Of a stretch of 64,000 nucleotides of DNA, positions 23,713 to 32,660 are shown piece after piece. This stretch comes from JABMNT01 sp048262255. GTDB taxonomy: Bacteria > Pseudomonadota > Alphaproteobacteria > Rhodospirillales > Casp-alpha2. Within the stretch, counting starts at the first letter, position 1. Each line of letters begins with the position of its first letter. A program made the translations under genes and the position numbers. The notes under the pieces were generated by a model. The model ran no database searches, was not told the origin of the DNA, and worked only from the letters and a program-made list of their open reading frames with translations. The DNA lies in contig JBLXFH010000002.1 of assembly GCA_048262255.1 (NCBI GenBank), positions 496,001-560,000 on the forward strand, read 5' to 3'.

Positions 23713-25170
23713 CTAGCCACCCAGCTTGTCGCGTAGCAGTTTGTTGACGGCTTGCGGGTTGGCTTTGCCTTGGGTTTTTTGCATGACCTGGCCGACAAAC
23801 CAGCCGATCGCCTTGCCGTTACCCGCACGGACGTCATCAGCCTGCTCGGGGTTATCGGCAATCACCTGATCGACGGCAGCCTCAATGGCGCCTGTATCGG
23901 TGATCTGCTTAAGACCCTTTTCTTCGACGATGATGGCCGGGTCCTGTCCGGTTTCGAACATGACCTCGAATACGTCCTTGGCGATCCGCCCGGAGATCGT
24001 GTCATCGGCCATCAAATCCAGCAGCTTGCCCAGATGTTCGGCACTGATCGGGCTTGTGGCGATATCCTTTTCCGCCGCATTGAGTGCCCCAAACAGGTTG
24101 CTGATCACCCAGTTGGCTGCAACCTTGGCATCGCGCCCTTTGGCCACAACTTCAAAATAATTCGCCGTTGCCCGCTCCGCCACCAGCACATCGGCGTCAT
24201 AGGCTGACAAACCCATATCGTCCATAAACCGGCGCTTTATCTGGTCCGGCAGTTCCGGCAGATTGTTTTTGATCCCGTCGACAAATTCCTGTGTCAGCAC
24301 CACCGGCAACAAGTCGGGGTCCGGGAAATAGCGGTAATCATGGGCAAATTCCTTGGCCCGCATAGAGCGGGTTTCACCGGTGCTGGGGTCAAACTGGCGG
24401 GTCTCCTGAATAACTTCACCGCCTGATTCCCAAACCTCCACCTGCCGCTCGGCTTCATATTCAATGGCCTGCATCATGAAGCGCACAGAGTTAACGTTCT
24501 TCGTCTCTGTCCGGGTTCTGAGCTCTGTTTCACCGACCTTGCGCACAGAGACGTTCACATCGGCGCGCATGGAGCCCTGCTCCATATTGCCGTCGCAGGT
24601 TTCCAGATAGCGGACAATGGATCGCACCTTACGCACATAAGCCCCCGCCTCTTCCGGCGAACGCATATCGGGCATGGAAACAATCTCCATCAGACAGACA
24701 CCGGCCCGATTGAGATCGATGAAGGTGCGGCGCGGGTCCTGATCGTGTAGCGATTTCCCAGCGTCTTGTTCCATGTGCAGGCGCTCGACACCAATTTCGC
24801 GCTGGCTGCCATCGGCCATATCAAGAACCAGCGTTCCACCGCCAACAATGGGGTGCAGGAACTGCGAAATCTGATAACCCTGTGGCAGGTCCGCATAAAA
24901 ATAGTTTTTCCGCTCGAACACAGAATGCAGATTGATTTTGGCGTTCAGGCCCAGACCGGTTTTTACGGCCTGTTCAATGCAGTGCTTGTTGATGACCGGC
25001 AGCATACCGGGCATGGCCGCATCAATGAGCGAGACCTGACTGTTCGGTGCCGAGCCGAAAGCCGTGGCCGAACCCGAGAACAGTTTGGACTCGGAGATCA
25101 CCTGGGCATGGATTTCAAGACCGATCACCAGTTCCCAGTCACCGGTTTCACCTTGGATAATGTAGCTCAT
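23713..25170 (-). CDS. gatB: Aspartyl/glutamyl-tRNA amidotransferase subunit B
   Basis: 485 residues, full length. GLEIHAQV near residue 17, the YFYADLPQGYQISQF region, LMEIVSMPDMRSPEEA and the C-terminal tail (GKANPQAVNKLLRDKL) define GatB, including the GatB/YqeY tRNA-binding domain. With GatA and GatC it amidates Glu-tRNA-Gln (and Asp-tRNA-Asn), supplying the usual alphaproteobacterial route to Gln-tRNA. The start overlaps the end of gatA by 4 bases, so translation is coupled. Confidence 0.97.
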   Translation of the reverse strand: MSYIIQGETGDWELVIGLEIHAQVISESKLFSGSATAFGSAPNSQVSLIDAAMPGMLPVINKHCIEQAVKTGLGLNAKINLHSVFERKNYFYADLPQGYQISQFLHPIVGGGTLVLDMADGSQREIGVERLHMEQDAGKSLHDQDPRRTFIDLNRAGVCLMEIVSMPDMRSPEEAGAYVRKVRSIVRYLETCDGNMEQGSMRADVNVSVRKVGETELRTRTETKNVNSVRFMMQAIEYEAERQVEVWESGGEVIQETRQFDPSTGETRSMRAKEFAHDYRYFPDPDLLPVVLTQEFVDGIKNNLPELPDQIKRRFMDDMGLSAYDADVLVAERATANYFEVVAKGRDAKVAANWVISNLFGALNAAEKDIATSPISAEHLGKLLDLMADDTISGRIAKDVFEVMFETGQDPAIIVEEKGLKQITDTGAIEAAVDQVIADNPEQADDVRAGNGKAIGWFVGQVMQKTQGKANPQAVNKLLRDKLGG

Positions 25171-26648
25171 TGGCCACGCCCCCAGCCTTTGGGTTGCGCA
25201 CTGAAGGCGGCTTGCTGCTCCAGAACGTCCGCTGCGCGGAGCAAGGTTTCTTCGTCAAAGGGCCGACCAATCAGGTGCAGGCCCAATGGCAAACCGTTAT
25301 CGGACATCCCACCCGGCACGGAAATTCCCGGCAGGCCCGCAAGCGAGGCAGGCACCGTGAAAACATCGTTCAGATACATGGCAATGGGATCATCCATTTT
25401 TTCGCCAATGGCAAAAGCCGCCGAAGGCGCCGTCGGGGTGAGGACTACATCCACGCTCTCAAAAGCAGCACGAAAATCCTCGGCGATGCGGGTCCGGACC
25501 TGCTGGGCCTTCACGTAATAGGCGTCGTAATAACCGGCCGACAGCACATAAGCGCCAATCAAAACGCGCCGCTTCACCTCATGGCCAAAACCTTCTCCGC
25601 GGGTGTTTTCATACATCTCATCAAGGGTTTCACCAGGCACCCGCAGGCCATAACGAACCCCGTCATAGCGCGCCAGATTGGAGGATGCCTCGGCCGGGGC
25701 AACAATATAATAAGTCGGCAACGCATATTTGGTGTGTGGCAGAGTGATATCGACAATCTCGGCCCCGGCATCCCGGAACATATCCGCGCCTTTTTGCCAG
25801 ATCTTACGAATTTCCTCGGGCATGCCGTCAATCACGTATTCTTTGGGAATACCGACTTTCAGACCACGCACATCACCAGAAAGCGCAGATTCAAAATCCG
25901 GCACATCCATGGGCGTTGATGTTGAATCTTTTGCATCATATCCAGCCATGCTTTGCAGCATAATCGCTGCATCGCGCACCGTTTTGGTCATCGGGCCGGC
26001 CTGATCGAGGCTGGAAGCAAAAGCAACCGTGCCCCAGCGCGAGCAGCGCCCATAGGTCGGTTTCAGGCCGACAATCCCGCAGAACGAGGCGGGCTGGCGG
26101 ATCGATCCGCCGGTATCCGTGCCAATGGCTGCCAGACTCAAATGCGCCGCCACGGCGGCAGCCGAGCCACCAGAGGAGCCACCCGGAACCCGGTCCTTAC
26201 CGTCATCCAGCTTCCAGGGGTTTTTAACCGGACCGTAATAGGAGGTCACATTGGCGGAACCCATGGCAAATTCATCGAGGTTGGTTTTGCCGACCATGAC
26301 CGCACCGGCTTGCCGCAACTGATTGGTGACGGTCGATTCATAAGGTGGCACAAAACCATCCAGAATGTGCGATGCTGCGGTCGTCAAAACGCCTTCCGTA
26401 CAATACAAATCCTTGACGGCAACGGGGATGCCGTCGAGCGAACTTGCCGCAGTTCCACTTTGCCGACGGGCATCCGCTGCTGCGGCGCGTTCAAGAGCAA
26501 CCTCCGGTGTTTCCGTGATAAAGGCGTTCAGGTCGCGCGCGACTGCCATGGCGTCGAGACAGGCCTGCGTCAGTTCAACGGATGTTAGGTCTTTTGCGGC
26601 CAGTGCATCACGGGCTTCGGTAATGGTCAGTTCGTTAGCTTTGGTCAT
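25167..26648 (-). CDS. gatA: Glutamyl-tRNA amidotransferase subunit A
   Basis: 493 residues from MTKANELT at 26648; a longer frame reads into gatC. The amidase signature is intact: catalytic Lys in AVKDLYC, then GGSSGGSAAAVAA with the Ser pair and TDTGGSIRQPASFC as the Ser nucleophile loop. It releases ammonia from glutamine for GatB. It begins directly after the gatC stop (2-base gap), and ends with a 4-base overlap with gatB. Confidence 0.97.
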   Translation of the reverse strand: MTKANELTITEARDALAAKDLTSVELTQACLDAMAVARDLNAFITETPEVALERAAAADARRQSGTAASSLDGIPVAVKDLYCTEGVLTTAASHILDGFVPPYESTVTNQLRQAGAVMVGKTNLDEFAMGSANVTSYYGPVKNPWKLDDGKDRVPGGSSGGSAAAVAAHLSLAAIGTDTGGSIRQPASFCGIVGLKPTYGRCSRWGTVAFASSLDQAGPMTKTVRDAAIMLQSMAGYDAKDSTSTPMDVPDFESALSGDVRGLKVGIPKEYVIDGMPEEIRKIWQKGADMFRDAGAEIVDITLPHTKYALPTYYIVAPAEASSNLARYDGVRYGLRVPGETLDEMYENTRGEGFGHEVKRRVLIGAYVLSAGYYDAYYVKAQQVRTRIAEDFRAAFESVDVVLTPTAPSAAFAIGEKMDDPIAMYLNDVFTVPASLAGLPGISVPGGMSDNGLPLGLHLIGRPFDEETLLRAADVLEQQAAFSAQPKGWGRGQ

Positions 26649-26649
26649 G

Positions 26650-26937
26650 TTATTCAACCACCTTGGGCACGGTGAAGTATGGCGGAACCTTGTCCGGCGC
26701 GTTGGCCAGCACGCGGTCTTCACAGTTGCCATCGGAAATCACATCTTCACGGAATGGCATGGTCATTTCGGAGACGCTGGTCATTGGCGCCACACCATCT
26801 GTATCCACTTCGGATAACTGCTCAACCCAACCAATAATGTTATTGAGTTCATCTGCAAGCGACGGCAATTGGGGCTCTTCTATCTTTATTCGCGCTAAAA
26901 CAGCAATCCTGCGGACGGTATCCGTGTCCAATGACAT
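26650..26937 (-). CDS. gatC: Glutamyl-tRNA amidotransferase subunit C
   Basis: 95 residues. Start MSLDTDTVRRIAVLARIKI is typical, as are ELNNIIGWVEQL, the MTSVSEMTMPFREDVI segment and the end VPKVVE. GatC stabilises the GatA-GatB complex. It is first in gatCAB. The SD is weak (GGCC...), and the spacing to gatA suggests coupled translation. Confidence 0.95.
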   Translation of the reverse strand: MSLDTDTVRRIAVLARIKIEEPQLPSLADELNNIIGWVEQLSEVDTDGVAPMTSVSEMTMPFREDVISDGNCEDRVLANAPDKVPPYFTVPKVVE

Positions 26938-27046
26938 GTTGGGCCTCTTTTTTGGAGGGTTTTAAACAATCGGCAAGCAACTAGGTCCGGTTTCAATGGC
27001 CGGAAGGTATCACCGCAGAGGGGCCGGTTTCAAGCGATCAAACCGC

Positions 27047-27895
27047 CTATTGCTGTCGTTTAAGGAGTTCAGCCCAAAGGGGCTCTCCCCAGGCTTCATG
27101 CGCCAGCTGCACCGCAGCCTGAAGGGCTGACGGCAGGGACGTTACGGCCACCTCGGCATCCGGCTTGTTTACGGACATACGCTTGCTTGATATTCCATCG
27201 AACCGGACCCGCATTTTTTCGTGATCATAAAACAGATTGGTCGACAGAACTTCTTCCAGGTTTATCGCCAAATCCAGAATATCAATGGTGACCTGATGCA
27301 CCGATTTTTGGCTTGGCACATACGGGCCTTCGGTCAAAAACATAGGCGTTGAGAAGCGGGATGTCTTTCCGTTGAATAGACATTTCCAATCCACCTCATA
27401 ATCTCCAATCTGAAAGATCTGCCCCTCTGCGGTGCTTTTTCCAACAAAATTAATGGTGTAATCACATTTTGGCTTTGATACAGCCGCCAGAGTTCCCTTG
27501 ACTTCTTCCCACAAGGTACTGTCGATCACCGGCATCAAAACCGGCTCATAAACAAACCCGACGTCTTTTTCCTGCTCCCGATAGGCTACCCAGTCCTTGT
27601 TAGCCCGACCAACCGCGTAAATGCGTGCCCCTTCATCCAAACGCCCGACTTTTTCGGATTTCTGTGTGGGTTTTGCCCGGACATTGACATCGGCCCTCAC
27701 AATATAGAAGGCCTCAAAAGGCGTTATCTCCGTATCCAGAAAAACTTTTTTTAACGACAGTTGATCGGCATTCTGTGCATAGAGGGGTGTCATCCCCATA
27801 AACGAAAACAACAGCCCCCAAAGACAGACCCGCCATCCCCATTGACCCGTTTCAGCCTGATAACACATCGATAAATTGCGCCGCTTGTTCCACAT
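27047..27895 (-). CDS. SH3-domain envelope protein
   Basis: 282 residues. A signal-like segment (VCLWGLLFSFMGMTPLYAQ, residues about 22-40) is followed by an SH3b domain (FYIVRADVNVRAKPTQKSEKVG, then GARIYAVGRANKDWVAY) and a C-terminal domain of unknown fold. SH3b domains in such proteins bind the cell wall or partner proteins. No enzyme domain was seen. The gene is divergent from ruvX, and the start could be at 27868. Confidence 0.7.
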   Translation of the reverse strand: MWNKRRNLSMCYQAETGQWGWRVCLWGLLFSFMGMTPLYAQNADQLSLKKVFLDTEITPFEAFYIVRADVNVRAKPTQKSEKVGRLDEGARIYAVGRANKDWVAYREQEKDVGFVYEPVLMPVIDSTLWEEVKGTLAAVSKPKCDYTINFVGKSTAEGQIFQIGDYEVDWKCLFNGKTSRFSTPMFLTEGPYVPSQKSVHQVTIDILDLAINLEEVLSTNLFYDHEKMRVRFDGISSKRMSVNKPDAEVAVTSLPSALQAAVQLAHEAWGEPLWAELLKRQQ

Positions 27896-27954
27896 TCAGC
27901 CAATTATATGTCAATTTCCTTTCCAGATCATTGATTTCATGGATAATCCGCTGC

Positions 27955-28428
27955 ATGGCTATCGTCGACTTACAATCTATCTCCTCTCTCTTGAACAAAA
28001 GCCAGTGCCTGCTGGGGCTGGATCTTGGCAGCAAAACGATCGGACTGGCCGCCTCCGACCCATCGCTGATGATCGCCAGCCCCATTACGACAATCAAGCG
28101 GACAAAGTTTATGGCTGATGCCAAGCAGTTGCTTACCTTGAATGCACAACGCAATGTCGGCGGCTGGGTTTTGGGTCTTCCCGTCGGTATGGATGGCGAG
28201 GAAGGTCCCCGGTGCCAGTCAACCCGCCAGTTTGCTGCCAACTTTCTGGAGCTGTCGGATATACCCATCGCATTATGGGATGAGCGGCTGAGCACATCAG
28301 CCATCAACCGCTTTTTAATCAAGGAAGCCGATATGACCCGCAAACGGCGAAGTCAGGTGGTTGATAAAATGGCCGCCGCCTACATCCTGCAAGGTGCTCT
28401 CGATTCCCTGGGGTCAGCGTCTTTATGA
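27955..28428 (+). CDS. ruvX: Putative pre-16S rRNA nuclease / RuvX (YqgF)
   Basis: 157 residues from MAIVDLQS; nine residues of an upstream frame are unlikely. The RNase H-like motifs are present: LLGLDLGSKTIGLAASD (Asp), GLPVGMDGEEG, WDERLSTSAINR and VVDKMAAAYILQ (terminal Asp). It matures the 16S 5' end and is also described as a Holliday junction nuclease. It overlaps the transporter start (ATGA). Confidence 0.9.
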   Translation: MAIVDLQSISSLLNKSQCLLGLDLGSKTIGLAASDPSLMIASPITTIKRTKFMADAKQLLTLNAQRNVGGWVLGLPVGMDGEEGPRCQSTRQFAANFLELSDIPIALWDERLSTSAINRFLIKEADMTRKRRSQVVDKMAAAYILQGALDSLGSASL

Positions 28429-29351
28429 TCGCCATCGCGATCAGTATCGCACCCATATTCCTGCTGGTCGGCTTCGGTTATCTGCTACGGCGGCGAAACA
28501 CATTCACTCGCCATTTTTGGGAAGAGCTGGAACGTCTGGTTTTTTACTTTTTGTTCCCGGCGCTTTTGATTTCAAGTATCGGTTCCGCCGATTTAACAGG
28601 CCTAGACGTCGCTCCCATTGCTGCGGTTCTTATTACTGCGACCCTGACCATCAGCCTGGGCGTTCTTTTGTTGCAGTCGCTCGTGAAACTGAAAGGCGCG
28701 ATTATCGCTTCGGCCTTTCAGGGCGTGATCCGCCCCAACACCTATCTGGGCCTGTCAACTGCCGCTGCCTTGTTTGGATCAACGGGCATCCCCCTGACCG
28801 CCATCTGTATTGTCGCGGTCATCCCACTCGTGAATTTTCTGGCCGTCATTGCCCATTTGCGCTGGGCGCATTCGGCCCAAACCGCACAAACTGTATCCTG
28901 GCATGCGGCATTGTCAGGTTCGATTCGCAACCCCGTTATCATTGCGTGCATAATCGGCGCCCTGTTGAATATTTCAGGGCTCGGGCTGCCCATGGTGGTG
29001 GGGCCATTCTTGACTCTCATTGGCAAGGCCGCATTGCCGCTGGGGCTGATTGCCGTTGGAGCCGGTCTCGATATTTCTGCACTCAACAGGCATCGCAACA
29101 TTCTTGCCTGGACAACCATTGGCAAATTGATCGTTTTGCCGGCCTTGGCTTGGGGCCTCTGTCTGGCTTTTGATATTTCCGACCAATCCGCCGCGATATG
29201 CCTGATATTTGCAGCTTTACCTGTATCGGCGACCTCTTATGTAATGACCCGACAAATGGGAGGGGACGGTCCTTTGATGGCTGGAATCGTGACAGCAACA
29301 ACCCTCTGCGCCGCCATAACCCTTCCGGTCATTGTCGCCTTTCTGTCCTGA
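28425..29351 (+). CDS. AEC-family permease (auxin efflux carrier type)
   Basis: 308 residues with about ten membrane segments. The family shape FLLVGFGYLLRR, LVFYFLFPALLIS, FQGVIRPNTYLGLST and LPVSATSYVMTRQMGGD is characteristic. These permeases export or import organic anions or other small solutes; the substrate is not assignable. Coupled to ruvX by ATGA overlap, an unusual pairing, likely one transcript. Confidence 0.85.
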   Translation: MIAIAISIAPIFLLVGFGYLLRRRNTFTRHFWEELERLVFYFLFPALLISSIGSADLTGLDVAPIAAVLITATLTISLGVLLLQSLVKLKGAIIASAFQGVIRPNTYLGLSTAAALFGSTGIPLTAICIVAVIPLVNFLAVIAHLRWAHSAQTAQTVSWHAALSGSIRNPVIIACIIGALLNISGLGLPMVVGPFLTLIGKAALPLGLIAVGAGLDISALNRHRNILAWTTIGKLIVLPALAWGLCLAFDISDQSAAICLIFAALPVSATSYVMTRQMGGDGPLMAGIVTATTLCAAITLPVIVAFLS

Positions 29352-29542
29352 GCGACACCGATCTTCCTCCCTGAAAATCACAAATTGCGCGAGTTATTTT
29401 ACAAAAATCGCCAAATACGTTTGCACGTATAAAGATTATATATTTTTTAATACATTCTATGGTTTAGTTTCGTAACCCATCAATCCTGCGGCTCAAAGAC
29501 CGGGATTTAATCAACTAACAGCGCTTTTGTTCGGAGAAAAAG

Positions 29543-30316
29543 ATGACGGATTATGTAAACCACCTGAATGTCTGCCGATATATCGCCGATTTGGAAAATC
29601 AGATACGTGATATTGGTATTCATCTGGAATTACGAACCGATTTTGGATATCTGGTTCGCCTTTCGGAAACATTGCCCGGCAAACCCTACCCGACCGCCAT
29701 GCTGAATCCGCTTCACCATCACATCGGTCCTGAAAACGGTTTCTGGATAAAAGGAACGGATGACAACGGAGACGTTGTTCACGTTCAGGCGGTTCGATAC
29801 GACGACCTGACAGGAACTAATCTGGCCCGCGAGTATGAGAATTTAACGGCTTTTTACTTTGACCCGAAAGTCAGTGCGGAAGATTCCGAATGGTGCAAAT
29901 CCTTTGCTCCCATTGCCCGGCGGATTACAGGGCCTGTCTGTTATCATGGAGAAATGTGGCTGCGTGACGGAGAAAACGGGTTTCGGGGCAAAGGCCTGTC
30001 TTTGCTTCTCCCACGTTTGGCCATGGCACTGGCCCTCATTCAATGGAACCCAAGTTATATGTTCGGATATGGCTATGGCAAACTCATTAACAATGGCGTG
30101 ATGCTGCAATATGGGTATTCACACCTGCAACCCAGTGTCATTCACTGGCATCGCCCAAGCAGAGATACACCACTTGATGTCTGGGTTGTCTGGATGTCTC
30201 GGCAGGATTTGATTGATATGGTCTCAAGCGCCCAGGAACGGGATATCGATATGTTGAGTCAAATCCGACAGACAAACCAAGACGGGGGCCCCGCTCACAA
30301 GGCGGCCGCGGAATAG
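29543..30316 (+). CDS. Hypothetical alpha/beta protein, partner of the opposite-strand gene
   Basis: 257 residues, strong SD (GGAGAAAAAG) right before the ATG. The mid-part has a regular fold with FRGKGLSLLLPRLAMALALIQW and SYMFGYGYGKLINNGV. No signal peptide and no recognised family. Its last 93 bases overlap the end of a convergent gene (30224-31147), and both frames look protein-coding. It is preceded by 191 bases of A/T-rich DNA that probably carries the promoter. Confidence 0.6.
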   Translation: MTDYVNHLNVCRYIADLENQIRDIGIHLELRTDFGYLVRLSETLPGKPYPTAMLNPLHHHIGPENGFWIKGTDDNGDVVHVQAVRYDDLTGTNLAREYENLTAFYFDPKVSAEDSEWCKSFAPIARRITGPVCYHGEMWLRDGENGFRGKGLSLLLPRLAMALALIQWNPSYMFGYGYGKLINNGVMLQYGYSHLQPSVIHWHRPSRDTPLDVWVVWMSRQDLIDMVSSAQERDIDMLSQIRQTNQDGGPAHKAAAE

Positions 30317-31147
30317 GAGCCTTTGGTATGAAGCCCACCTGGGTTCGTCATTCGGCCTTTCCAGAATGGCCCTGATGTGATCCAGCCGGGGCTCGTTTTT
30401 CGCCATCACTCCGGCGTAAGCCTCCGAAACGCGATGGGAATAATAGGCACCCGGGGTGTCACTGTCATAACGGGCGCCATGGGTATGACGGTTCCATGCA
30501 TTCCCATAGAATTTGGCATACCCAGATTGTGGCCCCGCATTGGCGATGATCATCTGATCTTCAACCTCATAGGGTTTATAGACCAGCAGATAAGGCATCA
30601 GTTTCTGCATTGTTGGATGGGACAGATAACCCTTCGATTGCTCGTAGGCTAGCAGTCCCGTTCGGATCAAATCCGTTGACCAGGGGAAGCCATACGTGCC
30701 CGCCTTTTTTACAAAGACACTATCCATCAAGGCGACATGGCGAAAATTTACAGATGACTGGATACGGTTTACAGCCTCCCGCACATCCGCAATGTTTTCG
30801 TGATGCCAGGCATCAATGTAGAAGCTCAGACTGACCGTGTAATTCCGGCAAAAGTCTTCCAGATAGTTGGACACCGCATCCAACGCGGAAAGCTGAACCG
30901 TACGGACATTCCAACGGACATCGGCGTGTTGCCTCTCCGGGTCGGTGGAAACCCGGACCAGCCCCATCATACCATAGGCAATTTGGCGCTCCCGAACGGA
31001 ACCATCGAGATTTTGATTGAGAGCCCCAGAAGGGGAGTTGGGGTCGAATTTGTTCCAGTGGCTTCCATCGTCTACCCAATAGACGCCACTACCTTGCGGT
31101 CCGCCACCTAACCGGACACGCCCAAATTCCCCCCCAAACTCCAGCAT
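30224..31147 (-). CDS. Hypothetical protein overlapping convergent gene
   Basis: 307 residues. The first two thirds look like a mixed alpha/beta domain with a helical middle (VSNYLEDFCRNYTVSLSFYI), and the C-terminal 60 residues have a compact domain ending VLVCLSDLTQHIDIPFLG. No motif was recognised. It is 25 bases after the XRE gene in the same direction, so co-transcription is likely, suggesting that the regulator controls it. Its 3' end overlaps the convergent gene by 93 bases. Confidence 0.6.
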   Translation of the reverse strand: MLEFGGEFGRVRLGGGPQGSGVYWVDDGSHWNKFDPNSPSGALNQNLDGSVRERQIAYGMMGLVRVSTDPERQHADVRWNVRTVQLSALDAVSNYLEDFCRNYTVSLSFYIDAWHHENIADVREAVNRIQSSVNFRHVALMDSVFVKKAGTYGFPWSTDLIRTGLLAYEQSKGYLSHPTMQKLMPYLLVYKPYEVEDQMIIANAGPQSGYAKFYGNAWNRHTHGARYDSDTPGAYYSHRVSEAYAGVMAKNEPRLDHIRAILERPNDEPRWASYQRLLFRGRLVSGAPVLVCLSDLTQHIDIPFLGA

Positions 31148-31172
31148 ACAACCTTCTTTGCAGTCAGATTTA

Positions 31173-31547
31173 TTAACTCGCTTTTGAGAATGCTTTGATC
31201 AGTCCAAAGACTTTATCTTTCACATCGCCATCAGGCATTTCATCGAGCATACGAGCGACCCGGATTGTTCGATCTGGAAGGGCCAGATCATCCGACCCAT
31301 CCACAGCTTGTGCAATATGACTGTCATCAAGCCCTTCATAAAAATACGTGATCGGCAAACCCAAAACACGCGCAATCGACCAAAGCCGGGACGAACTGAC
31401 CCGGTTTGTGCCATTTTCATATTTTTGGACCTGCTGAAAACTGATGTTCAGTTTTTGGGCAAGCCCATCTTGCGTCAAATTTTCAACAAGGCGGGCCTGA
31501 CGGAGCCGACGACCGATTTCTGCGTCTAAGTGATTCGTAACTCTCAT
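31173..31547 (-). CDS. XRE-family transcriptional regulator
   Basis: 124 residues. The HTH (IGRRLRQARLVENLTQDGLAQ, then SFQQVQKYENG) is textbook Cro/CI type, with the following YGLPITYFYEGL-like segment common to the alphaproteobacterial form. A C-terminal helical region follows, without a known ligand domain. AAGGAAC precedes the ATG. It leads the leftward pair with the 307-residue gene, which may be its target. Confidence 0.85.
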   Translation of the reverse strand: MRVTNHLDAEIGRRLRQARLVENLTQDGLAQKLNISFQQVQKYENGTNRVSSSRLWSIARVLGLPITYFYEGLDDSHIAQAVDGSDDLALPDRTIRVARMLDEMPDGDVKDKVFGLIKAFSKAS

Positions 31548-31670
31548 AGTTGTTCCTTATTTTAACATCATTTTTATGCGATCACGGTTTTGCGATTGCA
31601 TAAGTTCTACACTATTTCTCATTGTATTCAAATATACTCAACACAGCCAAACATACAATAGTATTTTTTA

Positions 31671-32594
31671 TCATTCGTACCCCAGGAGCTTTAGCAGTTC
31701 ACCTCCATGGCGCTTAAAGATGCGATGAGCGTCACCATCAAAAGTAGATTTCCATATGCCCTGCTCCATATCCAGCGGAGAAACATCCCACGCTTGATCC
31801 GCGCATTTTTCAATGATTTGCGCATTTTCTGACACTTCGGCAAAAGATAAAAGCGCAGACACGGCCTTATTTGTCTGAGATGTAATATCCTCACTGCGAA
31901 TTTCCAAATATCGAGACCTGTTCTTCCGTCCGAAAGCTCTGGCAGAACCGATGCTTTTACTCCAGGCCGGGGCAAAACTTTCAACAAAACTGGCAAAGGT
32001 CGGATAGGCTTTCGGAAAATCCCCCCGGCTAATCCCAAGATTGAAGGCCCATGCTGAGGCCGCTTCATCACGTCCGTCGCGAACCACATGAATAACTTGC
32101 GCATGAGGAAGAACACGGTCCAGCAGATCCAGACTCAAAACATGTTCGGGAGTTTTCTCCGCAACGCAAAACGGATCACGCCCCGCCAGCCAGCGGTCCA
32201 AAGCCAGACCAATTGCTGTTCTCAGCATGTGGTCGACATCATCAAAAGTGTAGCCGGCAGCATTGCCGGGCAATCCGGCCAACTGCAACCTGTTACCGAT
32301 TTTCTCACTTTCCGCATTATAATCATCAAAGGCCTTGGCCAGTTTTGGAAACAAAAGATCGGTGAAGTGGCCTTCTCCCTTGGCGCAAATATCGGGATGC
32401 GCATCCAAACACTGCTGAACCCACGCCGTTCCCCACCGGGTTGCCCCAACGATGAGCACCAAACGTTTATCAAACACCCGCTGCAACCGGTTCTGACACT
32501 CATCAAACGTACGCATATGAAGGGTTTGTTCTTTCTTTATCTTTTCATTTTTTGAGTTCCACACCTCTTTTACCCTAAGATGCCAGTGACTCAA
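31671..32594 (-). CDS. Sulfotransferase-family protein
   Basis: 307 residues (a later start at 32516, MRTFDECQ, is also possible and looks better by domain). The 5'-phosphosulfate loop VLIVGATRWGTAWVQQCLDAHP and the 3'-phosphate loop VIHVVRDGRDEAASAW are in place, and acid residue motifs follow. It transfers sulfate from PAPS to a carbohydrate, peptide or lipid; the acceptor is unknown. It is divergent from pyrB, and no PAPS gene lies nearby. Confidence 0.75.
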   Translation of the reverse strand: MSHWHLRVKEVWNSKNEKIKKEQTLHMRTFDECQNRLQRVFDKRLVLIVGATRWGTAWVQQCLDAHPDICAKGEGHFTDLLFPKLAKAFDDYNAESEKIGNRLQLAGLPGNAAGYTFDDVDHMLRTAIGLALDRWLAGRDPFCVAEKTPEHVLSLDLLDRVLPHAQVIHVVRDGRDEAASAWAFNLGISRGDFPKAYPTFASFVESFAPAWSKSIGSARAFGRKNRSRYLEIRSEDITSQTNKAVSALLSFAEVSENAQIIEKCADQAWDVSPLDMEQGIWKSTFDGDAHRIFKRHGGELLKLLGYE

Positions 32595-32623
32595 TATACA
32601 ATCAAAATAGCATCGCTTCCGCC

Positions 32624-32652
32624 TTGCTTAGGCCTATTCAGGTTTCTATAAT
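32624..32652 (+). promoter_or_regulatory. Strong sigma-70-type promoter of pyrB, giving a leaderless mRNA
   Basis: TTGCTT (32624-32629), a 17-base spacer and TATAAT (32647-32652). The expected start point is about 6-7 bases beyond the -10, at about 32658-32659, only 2-3 bases before the pyrB ATG at 32661. No SD fits, so translation from a leaderless or nearly leaderless mRNA is predicted. Confidence 0.65.
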
Positions 32653-32660
32653 CGCCGCTT

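Noticed and set aside
28361..29173. Second plus-strand frame inside the AEC transporter gene
   Set aside because: The transporter frame has clear membrane segments and a coupled start; this one is Arg/His-rich noise.
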